The position numbers and the translations under genes are program-made. From NCBI GenBank assembly GCA_050942895.1, contig JBMNOE010000004.1, forward strand, positions 62,001 to 126,000: DNA of 64,000 nt. Direction: 5' to 3'. Numbering within the stretch: position 1 is the first letter of the stretch; the number at the start of each line of letters is the position of its first letter. This stretch comes from JBNRMR01 sp050942895 (lineage in GTDB: Bacteria > Bacillota > Clostridia > Christensenellales > UBA1750). The notes beneath the pieces are model-generated. The model did no database searches. It was not told where the DNA came from and saw nothing but the letters and a program-made list of their open reading frames with translations. Below, piece by piece: positions 8,253 to 17,088 of the stretch.

Positions 8253-10577
8253 TCAGGTGATTCTTACAGCAAGGACTGTTCTGTCGTCGATGCTGTCCTT
8301 TTCCTGGGCTTTGCGCAGTATATATTCCGCTGCAAACTGGGGATTATGCCTGCTGATGCCGCCCCTTATGCTGTCCATCCAAAGGTCGGGGTCCTCCCGG
8401 GCGCAGTCGCAGATGCCGTCGCTGATGACGATCAGCATATCTCCCGAGGCGACAGTCTCCTTTCTTGATGAAGGGGCAAGCTCATCGAACAATCCGAGGG
8501 GAAGGCTGCTTTCTTTCAGCACCTTAATGGAGCCGCCCGATAGTATGTATGAGTGGCATGCGCCCATCTTCACATATTCCATGCTGCCATCAAAAAGGGA
8601 GAAGCAGTGCAGATCCAAGGTGGCATAGCGCTCCTTTCCCCGGGAGATGGAGCTCATGTATCTGTTGGCGGTTTCAACGGCCAAGGCGGGCTCAAGCCCG
8701 GCTGCCAGATAATCCTCCACCAGGGCGACGGTCCGCTGGCTAAGCTCATTGGCGTCAGCGCCGCTGCCCATGCCGTCGCTTAAAACCACATAGAACCGGC
8801 CGCCGTCCAGTCTGCCAAAGGCATAGGAGTCGCCACAGCTTTTTTCGCCCAAGGGTGCCCGCCTGGAAACCCCTACGATAACGTTCAGGTTTTCAACGGG
8901 CTCGAAATGAAGCCTGCAAACGCCGTCCTTGCTGATGCAGCCATAGTTTAAACACTGCATGGCCACGCCGGCGCATTCGCTGATGACAGGTGCAAGAATG
9001 GAATCGCAGAGACGGCAGCCTCCGCAGGGCAGGCAGGCGACGTCCACCTTCAAAAGCCCGTCCTCACGGGAAGCGCTGACGCTGAACGCCTCGGTTTCCC
9101 CGGTATCACTGATGGCAAGGCGAATTTTCCTGGTGAGCTCCGCCTCCGGCTCGTATTCCCTGGCAAACGAGCGCGCGACTCCCCCGATCATTTCTCCAAT
9201 AGCTTTTATCTGGCGTCCTATCATTTTACAGCACTCCCTTTGTATCCTTACAAGCGTGATCTGCTCCCTCATATCTTCCCACCTGAGACAAAACTCCCTG
9301 AACTCATCGCTAAATACGCCGCCAGCCGCAGCCCGGAAAAATTTCACCGTGTGCATTGAATATTGCCCGTGGCAAAGATGCTCGTTCCGGCAACCGGCAC
9401 AGACGCTTTGCATGTCAAGAGGTGCGCTTTCCCTTGCGGCATATGCACTTTCAATCGATGCAAAGACCGGCAAAAGCCTGCTGAGCTTGAGCATCGCCCC
9501 TGTGCGCACGCATTTTGCGCTGTGGTAAAGCTCGTTATTGCTTTGGGAAAGGTTGTCGGCCATGGCGCCCAGACGGCTGAAAAGGCTATTTGGCAGCGCC
9601 AGAAATATGGGCGCGGCAATGAGCATCTCCGGCCATGGCGGCGAGAGGATGGCTATTCCGCTCTGCCAAAAGGAAAAAACGGCCGCAGCCAGATATGCGC
9701 AGGCAGAGCCGCCCTTGCCCATATCCCTGAAGGCGCCGCAGGCCAAGCCGCAAAGGGCCATGGAGCCTGCCATGGCGGGCAGAGACGGCGATCCGGCGGA
9801 GAGTATAGCGCCCAGTATCGCGCCGAGGGCAGCGCCGCCTCCTGCGCCGCAGGAATATGCAAGGCTCATTGTGAGCAGCGCGGCGGCAAGGGCTCCCGGG
9901 GAGCGCCCAAAGGGCCGAATGTCGGTGATGCCCAGCAAAAGCGCGCCTATGGGCAAGGCTACCACCACAAGCTCGCTCGAGGTCAGCTTTATGCTATCGA
10001 TGTATTTGCCATATTTGCCGTATTTCCCATCTGTGCCCGCGTCGAGGGACTCAGGGCAGAATATTTCCACGGTTTTTTCAAACATGGGAACCAGGAGCCA
10101 GCTTAATACGGCCGAAAAGGGGATGGAGAATATATCAGCGATCAGATAGCCGCCGAATATGCCCCATATACCGCTGAAAAATGCGAGGGACAGCGGCGCG
10201 GCGATCAGCAGCGCTCTCCTTGCTCCCAGCTTGTCCGCAATGCTTCCGCTTTGAGGGCCGATATATCTGTAAAAAGCGTAAACCGCCAAAACGGGCACGC
10301 AGGCCGCCGCCGAGAAAGGCCGAGGGCTTAAAAGCATTCCCGTGAGAACGCCGAAGGCGGCAGCATAGGGCTTTTTTCCTGTAAGAAGGCAGGCGCAAAG
10401 GGCGGCCATGCCAAAGGGCGCAATGTTTGGATAGACCGCCGCCCGACCCTGCAGCAGGCAAAAGGCGTATACGGCCAAGCTTAAGCCGCTGCGCCGCAAT
10501 ATGGCTGCTGCTGTTTTCCCAAATGTCCGGCCCAAAAGCATGCTCTGTGCTTCATGAATTCTGTTGGCCTGCGCCAT
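8253..10577 (-). CDS. spoIIE: stage II sporulation protein E (SpoIIE), PP2C phosphatase
   Basis: 774 residues (the Bacillus subtilis protein has 827). The N-terminal ~300 residues form about ten membrane helices. A central regulatory region follows, and the last ~200 residues are a PP2C-type phosphatase domain with VVLSDGMGSGADANELSQRT and MLIVISDGICD supplying the metal-binding aspartates. In sporulating Firmicutes SpoIIE localises to the polar septum and dephosphorylates SpoIIAA, which releases sigma-F in the forespore. ATG 10577 is chosen because GGGAAGTGAG lies eight bases upstream; an in-frame ATG at 10658 falls within the predicted promoter. The gene is monocistronic. It is the strongest evidence in the window that the organism can sporulate. 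Confidence 0.93.
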   Translation of the reverse strand: MAQANRIHEAQSMLLGRTFGKTAAAILRRSGLSLAVYAFCLLQGRAAVYPNIAPFGMAALCACLLTGKKPYAAAFGVLTGMLLSPRPFSAAACVPVLAVYAFYRYIGPQSGSIADKLGARRALLIAAPLSLAFFSGIWGIFGGYLIADIFSIPFSAVLSWLLVPMFEKTVEIFCPESLDAGTDGKYGKYGKYIDSIKLTSSELVVVALPIGALLLGITDIRPFGRSPGALAAALLTMSLAYSCGAGGGAALGAILGAILSAGSPSLPAMAGSMALCGLACGAFRDMGKGGSACAYLAAAVFSFWQSGIAILSPPWPEMLIAAPIFLALPNSLFSRLGAMADNLSQSNNELYHSAKCVRTGAMLKLSRLLPVFASIESAYAARESAPLDMQSVCAGCRNEHLCHGQYSMHTVKFFRAAAGGVFSDEFREFCLRWEDMREQITLVRIQRECCKMIGRQIKAIGEMIGGVARSFAREYEPEAELTRKIRLAISDTGETEAFSVSASREDGLLKVDVACLPCGGCRLCDSILAPVISECAGVAMQCLNYGCISKDGVCRLHFEPVENLNVIVGVSRRAPLGEKSCGDSYAFGRLDGGRFYVVLSDGMGSGADANELSQRTVALVEDYLAAGLEPALAVETANRYMSSISRGKERYATLDLHCFSLFDGSMEYVKMGACHSYILSGGSIKVLKESSLPLGLFDELAPSSRKETVASGDMLIVISDGICDCAREDPDLWMDSIRGGISRHNPQFAAEYILRKAQEKDSIDDRTVLAVRIT

Positions 10578-10623
10578 ATTCTCACTTCCCTTCATCCGCC
10601 CGGAAAAGCGGTGTGCAATCGAG

Positions 10624-10657
10624 ATTATATCAGGGAGGATGCGGACAAATTGTCGCA
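10624..10657 (-). promoter_or_regulatory. candidate Spo0A-activated spoIIE promoter
   Basis: On the minus strand an extended TGATATAAT gives the -10 hexamer TATAAT (10629-10624). It is preceded 21 bases upstream by GCGACA, inside the sequence TGCGACA (10657-10651). That sequence is one mismatch from the inverted Spo0A box (TGTCGAA family). A second TGTCGCA copy lies at 10707-10701. The unusually long 21-22 base spacer with 0A boxes is known for spoIIE and spoIIG of Bacillus. The start point would be near 10617, about 40 bases before the ATG. Confidence 0.42.
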
Positions 10658-10707
10658 TGGCCTGACCTGTTAAAATAAGATTACGACTTATTGCGCCTTT
10701 TGCGACA

Positions 10708-10968
10708 TTTTGCAGCGCTGTGATGTAAAATCAGAAATGGCGCTAATGGTGTTTAAAACCGGCTTTTCAGCCTTGGCGGCTATGGCCAAAGGCAAAAAAC
10801 GGGCAAAAATACCTGCGAAAGAGAGAGCTTTTTGCGGCAGAGCGCTTGAACGGCGATGGATTTGCAGCTTTTTGCCGCCAGTCTCAAATGCTGTTAAAAT
10901 TATCTTCATTTTTAAGAGTTATTATGGTATTCTATTACTACAAGCGGTTTAAAATGGGAGGGATATGC
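10708..10968. other. intergenic stretch between divergent spoIIE and M20 gene
   Basis: No gene or strong hairpin is visible. The part near 10895-10950 is AT-rich and probably holds the promoter of the M20 peptidase gene, but I cannot assign hexamers with confidence. Confidence 0.4.
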
Positions 10969-12129
10969 TTGCGCGACGCGGAATTGCTTGAAAAGCTGAC
11001 AAAATGGCGAAGGGATCTTCACCAAATCCCCGAGGCGGCTCTTTGCGAGGAAAAAACATCGCGCTATATACTAAGTGAGCTTAAGCCCCTTAAGCCGGAC
11101 AAGCTTGAAACCATGGCAGGCACGGGCATAAGATGCGTGTTTTACGGCAAAAACCGCGAAAGATCCATCGCCTTCAGGGCGGATATGGATGCTCTTTCGG
11201 TCCAGGAGGAGACAGGCGCGCCGTTTAAATCACAGCATGAGAGCTTTATGCACGCCTGCGGCCACGACGGCCATATGGCTATGGCGCTGGCGACAGCCCA
11301 ATATGCAGCGGCCCTCAGGGATGAGGGAAGCCTGCCTGTGAACGCGGTGATATTATTTCAGCCGGCGGAGGAATCGGTCGGCGGGGCTCTTCCCATGATC
11401 GAGAGCGGCGCGCTGAATGATCCCGATATCACATATGTTTTCGGCTGCCATATGATGCCGGATAAGCCATTGGGCAAGATATCCCTAAAGAGCGGGGCGA
11501 TGATGGCCTCCACCTGCGAGCTGGACATCGAGTTTACCGGCAGCAGCGCCCACGGAGCCATGCCCCATAGCGGCAATGACGCCATAGCCGCTTTTGCCAG
11601 CTTTTATTCAATGGCGCAAACGGCGATTTCGCGCTTGATGTCTCCCACGGAGTCGGCACTTTTCAGCGTTGGCAAGGTGACCGCCGGAGACAGGCGCAAT
11701 ATAATCGCAGAAAAAGTTGTGGCGGAGGGAATCGCCCGGGCTTTTTCGCCGGAGAGCGCGCAAAAGCTGGAGGAAATAATTGCCGAATGCGCCGAAAAGG
11801 CAGCGTCGGTCTACGGGGTGAAGGCGCGGTTTATTCCCAGGATGAGATATCCCGCCACTGTGAACGATGACTTTTGTGCAAGGGAGGTCATGGGCCTGGC
11901 AGGGGAAAGCTTTGTTCCTCAGGAGCAGTTGATGATCGCTGAGGATTTCTCGCACTTCCTTGAGCGGGTGCCGGGAGCTTACTTTTATGTGGGCTGCGGC
12001 GACGAGGCCCACAATCACTCTCTGCATTCCTCCCGCTTTAATTTTGATGAAAGAGCGCTGCTCACCGGGGCGCTTCTTCAAAGAAAAATACTGCGCCACT
12101 TCGCGGAAATTGCTGATAGGGATGTTTAG
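10969..12129 (+). CDS. M20 family amidohydrolase / N-acyl-amino-acid deacylase
   Basis: 386 residues from TTG 10969, chosen for the GGGAGGGAT (10956-10963) just upstream; the ATG at 10954 lies before that site. Family blocks are WRRDLHQIPE at the N-terminus, FRADMDALSVQEETG, HACGHDGHMAMALATA (metal-binding Cys-Gly-His), FQPAEESVGGALPMI (catalytic Glu and metal ligand), the dimerisation domain with AHGAMPHSGNDAI, and a C-terminal HSSRFNFDE. This is the amidohydrolase (hippurate hydrolase, IAA-amino acid hydrolase, DapL-type deacylase) branch of M20. It removes an acyl group from an amide-linked amino acid in the cytoplasm with two metal ions. The exact substrate is unknown. Confidence 0.88.
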   Translation: MRDAELLEKLTKWRRDLHQIPEAALCEEKTSRYILSELKPLKPDKLETMAGTGIRCVFYGKNRERSIAFRADMDALSVQEETGAPFKSQHESFMHACGHDGHMAMALATAQYAAALRDEGSLPVNAVILFQPAEESVGGALPMIESGALNDPDITYVFGCHMMPDKPLGKISLKSGAMMASTCELDIEFTGSSAHGAMPHSGNDAIAAFASFYSMAQTAISRLMSPTESALFSVGKVTAGDRRNIIAEKVVAEGIARAFSPESAQKLEEIIAECAEKAASVYGVKARFIPRMRYPATVNDDFCAREVMGLAGESFVPQEQLMIAEDFSHFLERVPGAYFYVGCGDEAHNHSLHSSRFNFDERALLTGALLQRKILRHFAEIADRDV

Positions 12130-12204
12130 GACGATTAAAAAGAATAAAAAATTATTTAAGCGGGCGGAACCCGCCGTAATCTATACGAAGGAGATTTGGG
12201 CGAT

Positions 12205-13134
12205 ATGATGGGAAATTTTTTCAATAGGATGTACTACGGAAAGGGCAATAAGGGCGATTACACAAAGGATGATCTGCCCGACAACAGATGGCAGCTTTTT
12301 CTGAGCATGGTGCGGCTGAACTTCGGTAAGCTGGTGAGCACCAATCTGCTTTTTTTGGTGTTTTGTCTGCCGATGATAGTATGGGTGGGCTTTATGAACC
12401 TGCCGATCATCACCGAATATATGACCCAGGGCGATAACGCGATGGCTGCACAATATTTGCAGATGACAATATACGGGATGCTTCCCTGCTTTGTCATAAT
12501 GGGCCCCGGCATTGCAGGGATGACATATGTCACCAGAAACATGTCAAGGGATCAGAACATATGGGTGTGGGCGGATTTCTGGGGTGCGGTAAAGGAGAAC
12601 TGGAAGCAGGCATTAGCTATATCGGCGTTAAGCGGCCTTTTTCTAATCCTTTCATACATCGCCATACTCTTTTACGGCGAAGCCATGGCGGAGAACATGA
12701 TCTATCTTTTGCCCCGCACTATGGTGATGGTTCTGTTCATATATTGGTGCGCCATGAACTTCTACATATGGCCGATGATGGTCACATACGACCTTAAAAT
12801 CAGGGCGCTTATCAAAAATGCCGCTCTGATTGCCGTGGCAAGGCTTCCGCAGACCATATTCATGGGGCTGTTCACGCTGCTGCTGCCTGTGCTGCTGATA
12901 TTCTCCACAAGCGTGTATGTCTATATCGCCATAATAATAATATATATTCTTATTGGATTGTCCCTTAACTCAATGGCCATAAACTCCGTGACCAATGCGG
13001 TTTTCGATAAGTATATCAATCTTCGCATAAAGGGCGCGAGGGTCAACCAGGGGCTCAGGGTTGAATATGACGATGACAATGACGAATATGATGATGACGA
13101 TGACGAAGAAGCCGAAGACGAGGAGCAGGCATGA
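12205..13134 (+). CDS. YesL-like (DUF624) membrane protein with acidic tail
   Basis: 309 residues from ATG 12205 (AAGGAGA at 12188-12194). The N-terminal soluble stretch is followed by a helix in NFGKLVSTNLLFLVFCLPM, which matches the DUF624/YesL family start, and about five further membrane helices. The C-terminus is a run of Asp and Glu (about 25 residues, mostly DDDD and EE), unusual for the family and possibly a metal- or protein-binding tail. YesL proteins are often encoded with sugar ABC systems of the kind found elsewhere in this window, but their role is unknown. The stop overlaps the start of the methyltransferase (ATGA), so the two are coupled. Confidence 0.7.
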   Translation: MMGNFFNRMYYGKGNKGDYTKDDLPDNRWQLFLSMVRLNFGKLVSTNLLFLVFCLPMIVWVGFMNLPIITEYMTQGDNAMAAQYLQMTIYGMLPCFVIMGPGIAGMTYVTRNMSRDQNIWVWADFWGAVKENWKQALAISALSGLFLILSYIAILFYGEAMAENMIYLLPRTMVMVLFIYWCAMNFYIWPMMVTYDLKIRALIKNAALIAVARLPQTIFMGLFTLLLPVLLIFSTSVYVYIAIIIIYILIGLSLNSMAINSVTNAVFDKYINLRIKGARVNQGLRVEYDDDNDEYDDDDDEEAEDEEQA

Positions 13135-13949
13135 GACTAAGCGCCGCCCGCGACAATGCCTACAGCGCTCTGGCCCTGCGCTATGATGCGCTGATGGACG
13201 ACTATGACTACAGCCGCTGGTGCGATTTTTACTGCGAAATAGCCGGCCTTAAAAGGGGAATGAGGGTGGCTGAAACGGCCTGCGGAACAGGCCTGATGAC
13301 CCGGGAACTGATAAGGCGGGGCATCAAGGTTGCCGCCAGCGACATAAGCGAGCAGATGCTTCAGATTGCGGGCGAAAGCTTGCGTGCTTCCGGTAGCGCG
13401 GGTAATGCGCTGAGCCTTGCGCAGATGGACATGCGAAGCTTCAAGGTGCATCGGCCCTGCGACGCTGTGATCAGCGCCTGCGACGGCGTCAACTACCTGA
13501 TTGAGGGCTTGGAAAACTTTTTCTCAAGCGCTCATGGGGCGCTAAAGCCGGGGGGCATACTTGCCTTTGACATATCGTCGGCGGATAAGCTCAGGGCCAT
13601 GGACGGTCAGTTTTTCTACGACGACAGGGACGACGAGACCTGCTTTTGGAGCGCTGCCATGGACAGCGAAACCGATATTCTAACAATAGACCTGAGCGTG
13701 TTTTTGCGATGCACAGGCGATGCAAGCAGATACGAAAGGCATGACGAAAGCCAGAGCATGAAGGCTTTCGAAAAAGAAGAAATCGCCCGGTTGCTGTATA
13801 AAACAGGATTTAGGGACATAAATATATATGGGGATCTTTCGCGTACTGACGGCGAGGCAGGCATGGACGAGCCTGTGCGCTGTGAATATGTCGCGGACAG
13901 ATCTTCGAAAGAGGACAAGCGGCTGCATTTTACAGCCAAAAAGGTTTAG
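13131..13949 (+). CDS. class I SAM-dependent methyltransferase
   Basis: 272 residues. Motif I is RVAETACGTGLMTREL (a variant of the usual E/DxGxGxG glycine loop, with Ala-Cys-Gly-Thr-Gly). Motif II acidic residue is in VAASDISEQML, and motif IV-like DAVISACDGVNYL and motif V-like LKPGGILAFDI follow. This is the Methyltransf_25/11 type that acts on small molecules or lipids using S-adenosylmethionine. The start codon overlaps the stop of the YesL-like gene. Hsp33 follows three bases after the stop. The substrate is unknown. Confidence 0.82.
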   Translation: MRLSAARDNAYSALALRYDALMDDYDYSRWCDFYCEIAGLKRGMRVAETACGTGLMTRELIRRGIKVAASDISEQMLQIAGESLRASGSAGNALSLAQMDMRSFKVHRPCDAVISACDGVNYLIEGLENFFSSAHGALKPGGILAFDISSADKLRAMDGQFFYDDRDDETCFWSAAMDSETDILTIDLSVFLRCTGDASRYERHDESQSMKAFEKEEIARLLYKTGFRDINIYGDLSRTDGEAGMDEPVRCEYVADRSSKEDKRLHFTAKKV

Positions 13950-13952
13950 AGT

Positions 13953-14873
13953 ATGAATAATAAGTTAGATAATAAACACAGGGACAAGCGCGCGGACGAT
14001 CAAATGGACAAAATTCTTTGCTACACCTTGGCAGGAGGCCAGGCGCGCGCATATGTGGCTAAGACCACAAACATGGTCCGTGCGGCTCAAAGCACCCATG
14101 GCCTTTCCCCCGTGGCTGCGGTGGCTCTTGGCAGAGCCATTGCATTCACGGCGATTATGGCTGTTCAGATGAAGGGCGAGGAGGACCGCCTTTCGATCAT
14201 CGTGAAGGGGGACGGCCCTTTGGGCAGCATAACCACCGCCGCCAGAAGCGACGGCTCTGTCAAGGGCTTTGTGGATAATCCCGGTGCGCAGGTTTTGCCC
14301 ACGCCTGAGGGAAGGCTGAATGTGGGCGCAGCCGTGGGAAAAGAGGGGCGCATAACGGTGGTGAAAGATCTGGGGATGAAGGAGCCTTATGTCGGCAATG
14401 TGGCCCTTCAAACCGGCGAGTTGGGGGACGACTTTGCATACTATCTTCTGGCATCTGAGCAGCAGCCTTCGGCGGTGGCCCTGGGGGTGCTTTTAAGGGA
14501 CGGGCAAATCGCAAGCGCAGGAGGCATATTGCTGTCGCCCCTTCCCGGCTGCAGCGAGGAAGTTTTGACCTTCCTGGAAAACAGCGCGCCGCTTATCGCT
14601 GATGTCAGCTCCCTCTTTGAGGGCAACAGCGCCGAGGACGTGGGAGAGATACTCTTCTACCCGATACAGCACAAGCTGGAGGGGGAGTTCTTCCCCGAAT
14701 ATAAATGTGATTGCAGCCGTGAAAGGCTGGAGGGCGTACTTCGAGGGATAGATAATGATGAGCTTCAGGACATGATCGAAAAGCAGGGCGGGGCACAGGT
14801 GGTCTGCCATTTTTGCAGGAGCGAATATGATTTTTCCGCCGAAGAACTGGATTCGTTCATCAAACAGCGGTAA
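13953..14873 (+). CDS. hslO: Hsp33 redox-regulated chaperone
   Basis: 306 residues. The body matches Hsp33 (YTLAGGQARAYVAKTTNMV, LSIIVKGDGPLGSI, VKGFVDNPGAQVLPTPEGRLNVG, YLLASEQQPSAVALGV). The C-terminus carries the zinc motif CDCSRERLEG...VVCHFC, four cysteines as CxC and CxxC. In known Hsp33 proteins oxidation of these cysteines releases zinc and switches on holdase activity, protecting proteins during oxidative stress. A second in-frame ATG at 14004 is closer to the usual N-terminus of the family, so the first 17 residues may not be translated. Cytoplasmic. Confidence 0.93.
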   Translation: MNNKLDNKHRDKRADDQMDKILCYTLAGGQARAYVAKTTNMVRAAQSTHGLSPVAAVALGRAIAFTAIMAVQMKGEEDRLSIIVKGDGPLGSITTAARSDGSVKGFVDNPGAQVLPTPEGRLNVGAAVGKEGRITVVKDLGMKEPYVGNVALQTGELGDDFAYYLLASEQQPSAVALGVLLRDGQIASAGGILLSPLPGCSEEVLTFLENSAPLIADVSSLFEGNSAEDVGEILFYPIQHKLEGEFFPEYKCDCSRERLEGVLRGIDNDELQDMIEKQGGAQVVCHFCRSEYDFSAEELDSFIKQR

Positions 14874-14963
14874 GCAGAGGAAAGAGCGGAAAGAGCGCTT
14901 ATAGACCCGAACAAGTACAGAGTTTTTATAGATAATTCACAGAACATTAAGAGAGGGAATGCC

Positions 14964-16445
14964 ATGGCCCGTGAGCTGATAATTATACTCGACTTTGGAG
15001 ATCCTTCCGCCATGATTGCCGCCAGGATGATCCGCGGTGCGAAGGTGTATTGTGAAATTATGCCCCATGACACCCCCTTGGATATAATAAAAGCGAAGGA
15101 GCCGCGGGGGATAGTGGCGGTGGGCGGCGCTCAGAATGCGGACGACAGGAAAAGCCCGGCACTGTCCCTTGGTCTTTTGGGGCTGAACATACCCGTGCTT
15201 GCCATGGGATATGCCGCGAGGGCCCTTTGCATGGCGGAGGGCGGCAGGCTGGACGGAGTGGCAGTTGAAAGCCAGGTGAAGGATGTGCCGATTCCGGATC
15301 TGCCCTTGTTCGAGGGGGTGGAAGCCGGAGCAAGATATATCAGGCGGGCGGACAGAATGCTGCTGCCCAAGGGATATGATGTGATTTCAGCGGTGGACGG
15401 CGTGGTAATTTCGATGAAGCACACCGAGAAGGAGATCTACGCCCTGCAGTTGATACCCGAGCAGAACGACATGGACTCGGTGCGCATCACCGCAAATTTT
15501 GCGATGGGAATATGCGGCTGCAGCCCCGGATGGACGATGAAGGTGTTCGTGGACGATGCAGTGGAGGGCATACGCGCCCTTGTCGGAAGCGGGCGGGCGC
15601 TGATATCGATGTCCGGCGGGGTGGATTCCTCCGTCTGCGCGGCCTTAGCCCACAGAGCCATCGGCGACAGGCTTAGCTGCCTTTTCATAGACACCGGGCT
15701 GATGCGGGAAAATGAACCTGATGGTGTGAAAGGGCTTTTCAAAGAACAGCTTGGCATGGACATAATTTTAAGCGACCATTCCAGCAGCTTTTACGAATGC
15801 CTTAAAGGAATAAAAGATTCGGAAAGAAAGCGGGCGGCCATCAATCAGCAGATGCAAAGGGTTATCGCCCAGGAGGCTATTGCCCTTGGGAATATCGATT
15901 TCTACGTCAGCGGCACCATATACAGGGATCTGCTCTATCCCCAAAAATCATTCTCGATGACTCACCAGATGCTGGACTCAGGCGGCTTCACATGGGTGAT
16001 AGAGCCCTTAAGGGAGCTGTTCAAGGATGAGGTGAGGGCTGTGGGAGAGCTTTTGGGCCTGCCCCAGGAGATAACAAAGCGCCAGCCTTTCCCGGAGCCG
16101 GGCCTTGCCATACGCTGCCTGGGCGAGGTGACGCCGGCGAAGCTGAAGCCTTTGAGGGAGGCGGACGCGATATTCCGCCAGGAGATCGAGGGTGCGGGCC
16201 TGGCGAAATCGGTATGGCAGTATTTTGCCGTGCTGTGTGATATGCCGGGAGGCGGCGCGGGCGACAGGTACATGGTGGCTTTAAGGGCGGTGAATACCAC
16301 CGATGCCAACCGCTCGTCAATAGTTCGTTTGCCATATGAACTTCTGATAAAGGTGATGGAAAGGATAACAAACGAGGTGCCGAATATCGCCCGGGTTGTC
16401 TATGACCTTACGGGCAAGCCCCCTGGGGGCGTCGAATGGGAGTAA
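14964..16445 (+). CDS. guaA: divergent GMP synthase (GuaA-like) with degenerate glutaminase domain
   Basis: 493 residues with the three GuaA parts in order: class I glutamine amidotransferase-like domain (1-190), ATP pyrophosphatase with SGGVDSSV (217-224), and C-terminal dimerisation domain ending KPPGGVEWE. In normal GuaA the nucleophile is in G-I-C-Y-G-M; here residues 80-85 are A-M-G-Y-A-A, so Gly82 replaces Cys. The usual Q-F-H-P-E is Q-L-I-P-E (162-166), so Ile164 replaces His. HHNVGGLP is also changed (THQMLDSGG), and RHPFPGPGL is RQPFPEPGL. By family knowledge GuaA aminates XMP to GMP with ATP. This copy should not hydrolyse glutamine and would need free ammonia, or may act on something else. 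AGAGGGAA precedes ATG 14964. Confidence 0.82.
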   Translation: MARELIIILDFGDPSAMIAARMIRGAKVYCEIMPHDTPLDIIKAKEPRGIVAVGGAQNADDRKSPALSLGLLGLNIPVLAMGYAARALCMAEGGRLDGVAVESQVKDVPIPDLPLFEGVEAGARYIRRADRMLLPKGYDVISAVDGVVISMKHTEKEIYALQLIPEQNDMDSVRITANFAMGICGCSPGWTMKVFVDDAVEGIRALVGSGRALISMSGGVDSSVCAALAHRAIGDRLSCLFIDTGLMRENEPDGVKGLFKEQLGMDIILSDHSSSFYECLKGIKDSERKRAAINQQMQRVIAQEAIALGNIDFYVSGTIYRDLLYPQKSFSMTHQMLDSGGFTWVIEPLRELFKDEVRAVGELLGLPQEITKRQPFPEPGLAIRCLGEVTPAKLKPLREADAIFRQEIEGAGLAKSVWQYFAVLCDMPGGGAGDRYMVALRAVNTTDANRSSIVRLPYELLIKVMERITNEVPNIARVVYDLTGKPPGGVEWE

Positions 16446-16451
16446 AATGTT

Positions 16452-17023
16452 ATGAAAAAACTAATATCTTCCATACTGATCCTGGTGCTGATCTGCCTTT
16501 GGTGATGTACGGGAAAGTTTATGAAGATGTTATTGATGAGCCTTTTGAGGCGCCTATCGGCGGCAATTTTCATGCCGATCCCATATACGACGTTTTTTAT
16601 GATGATGAAACAGGCGAAAAAAAACAGGGTGATAATCGGGCAGCATAATTATTACGACGAAACAACAATAGAAGAGCTGGCTGACGCACTAAGCTGGTTT
16701 ACAGGGCTTGATTTTGCTGTCAGCACAGAATAGACGATCTGGGTACCGCCGTTGAATGGCTGCCGGAAGCCACAGTTTTTGATGACGAGGCTAAGACAGC
16801 CATTTTTTACAGCGATGATGTCACCGGCAAAGTAGAGCATCTTTTTGTGGACAATGCTGCGCTCAAGTGGTTCATGCTGGACAGCCTGGCGGAAACATTA
16901 GGCAATTATGCCCATGGGCTTCATTATACAATGGATGGCGGTAAGGATCTGGTTTTAAATGGCCTTGCGCCGGTGGACAGATCCTCTGCGGATGAGCTGT
17001 ACGAAGGGCGCCCTGATTTTTAA
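16452..17023 (+). pseudogene. frameshifted secreted-protein gene
   Basis: The ATG at 16452 starts a lysine- and leucine-rich signal peptide (MKKLISSILILVLICL) that stops at 16503-16505. Protein-like sequence continues in another frame (VMYGKVYEDVIDEPFEAP to about 16620). It shifts back at or near a run of eight A (16617-16624) to give IIGQHNYYDETTIEELADALSWF, and shifts again near 16730 to give DDLGTAVEWLPEATVFDDEA and so on to a TAA at 17021. Four segments in alternating frames read as one protein of about 190 residues. The family is not recognised. Either the gene is decaying or the assembly has indels; the A8 run makes both plausible. Confidence 0.65.
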
Positions 17024-17088
17024 AAGCATTTTAATTGCAATCGGAATAATGGGCAAATTTTTTAGATGTAAAGTATGGGGGAATACAA

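Noticed and set aside
9363..10149. Two long open frames on the plus strand
   Set aside because: Both are antisense to the membrane region of spoIIE and look like mirrored Ala/Leu codons.
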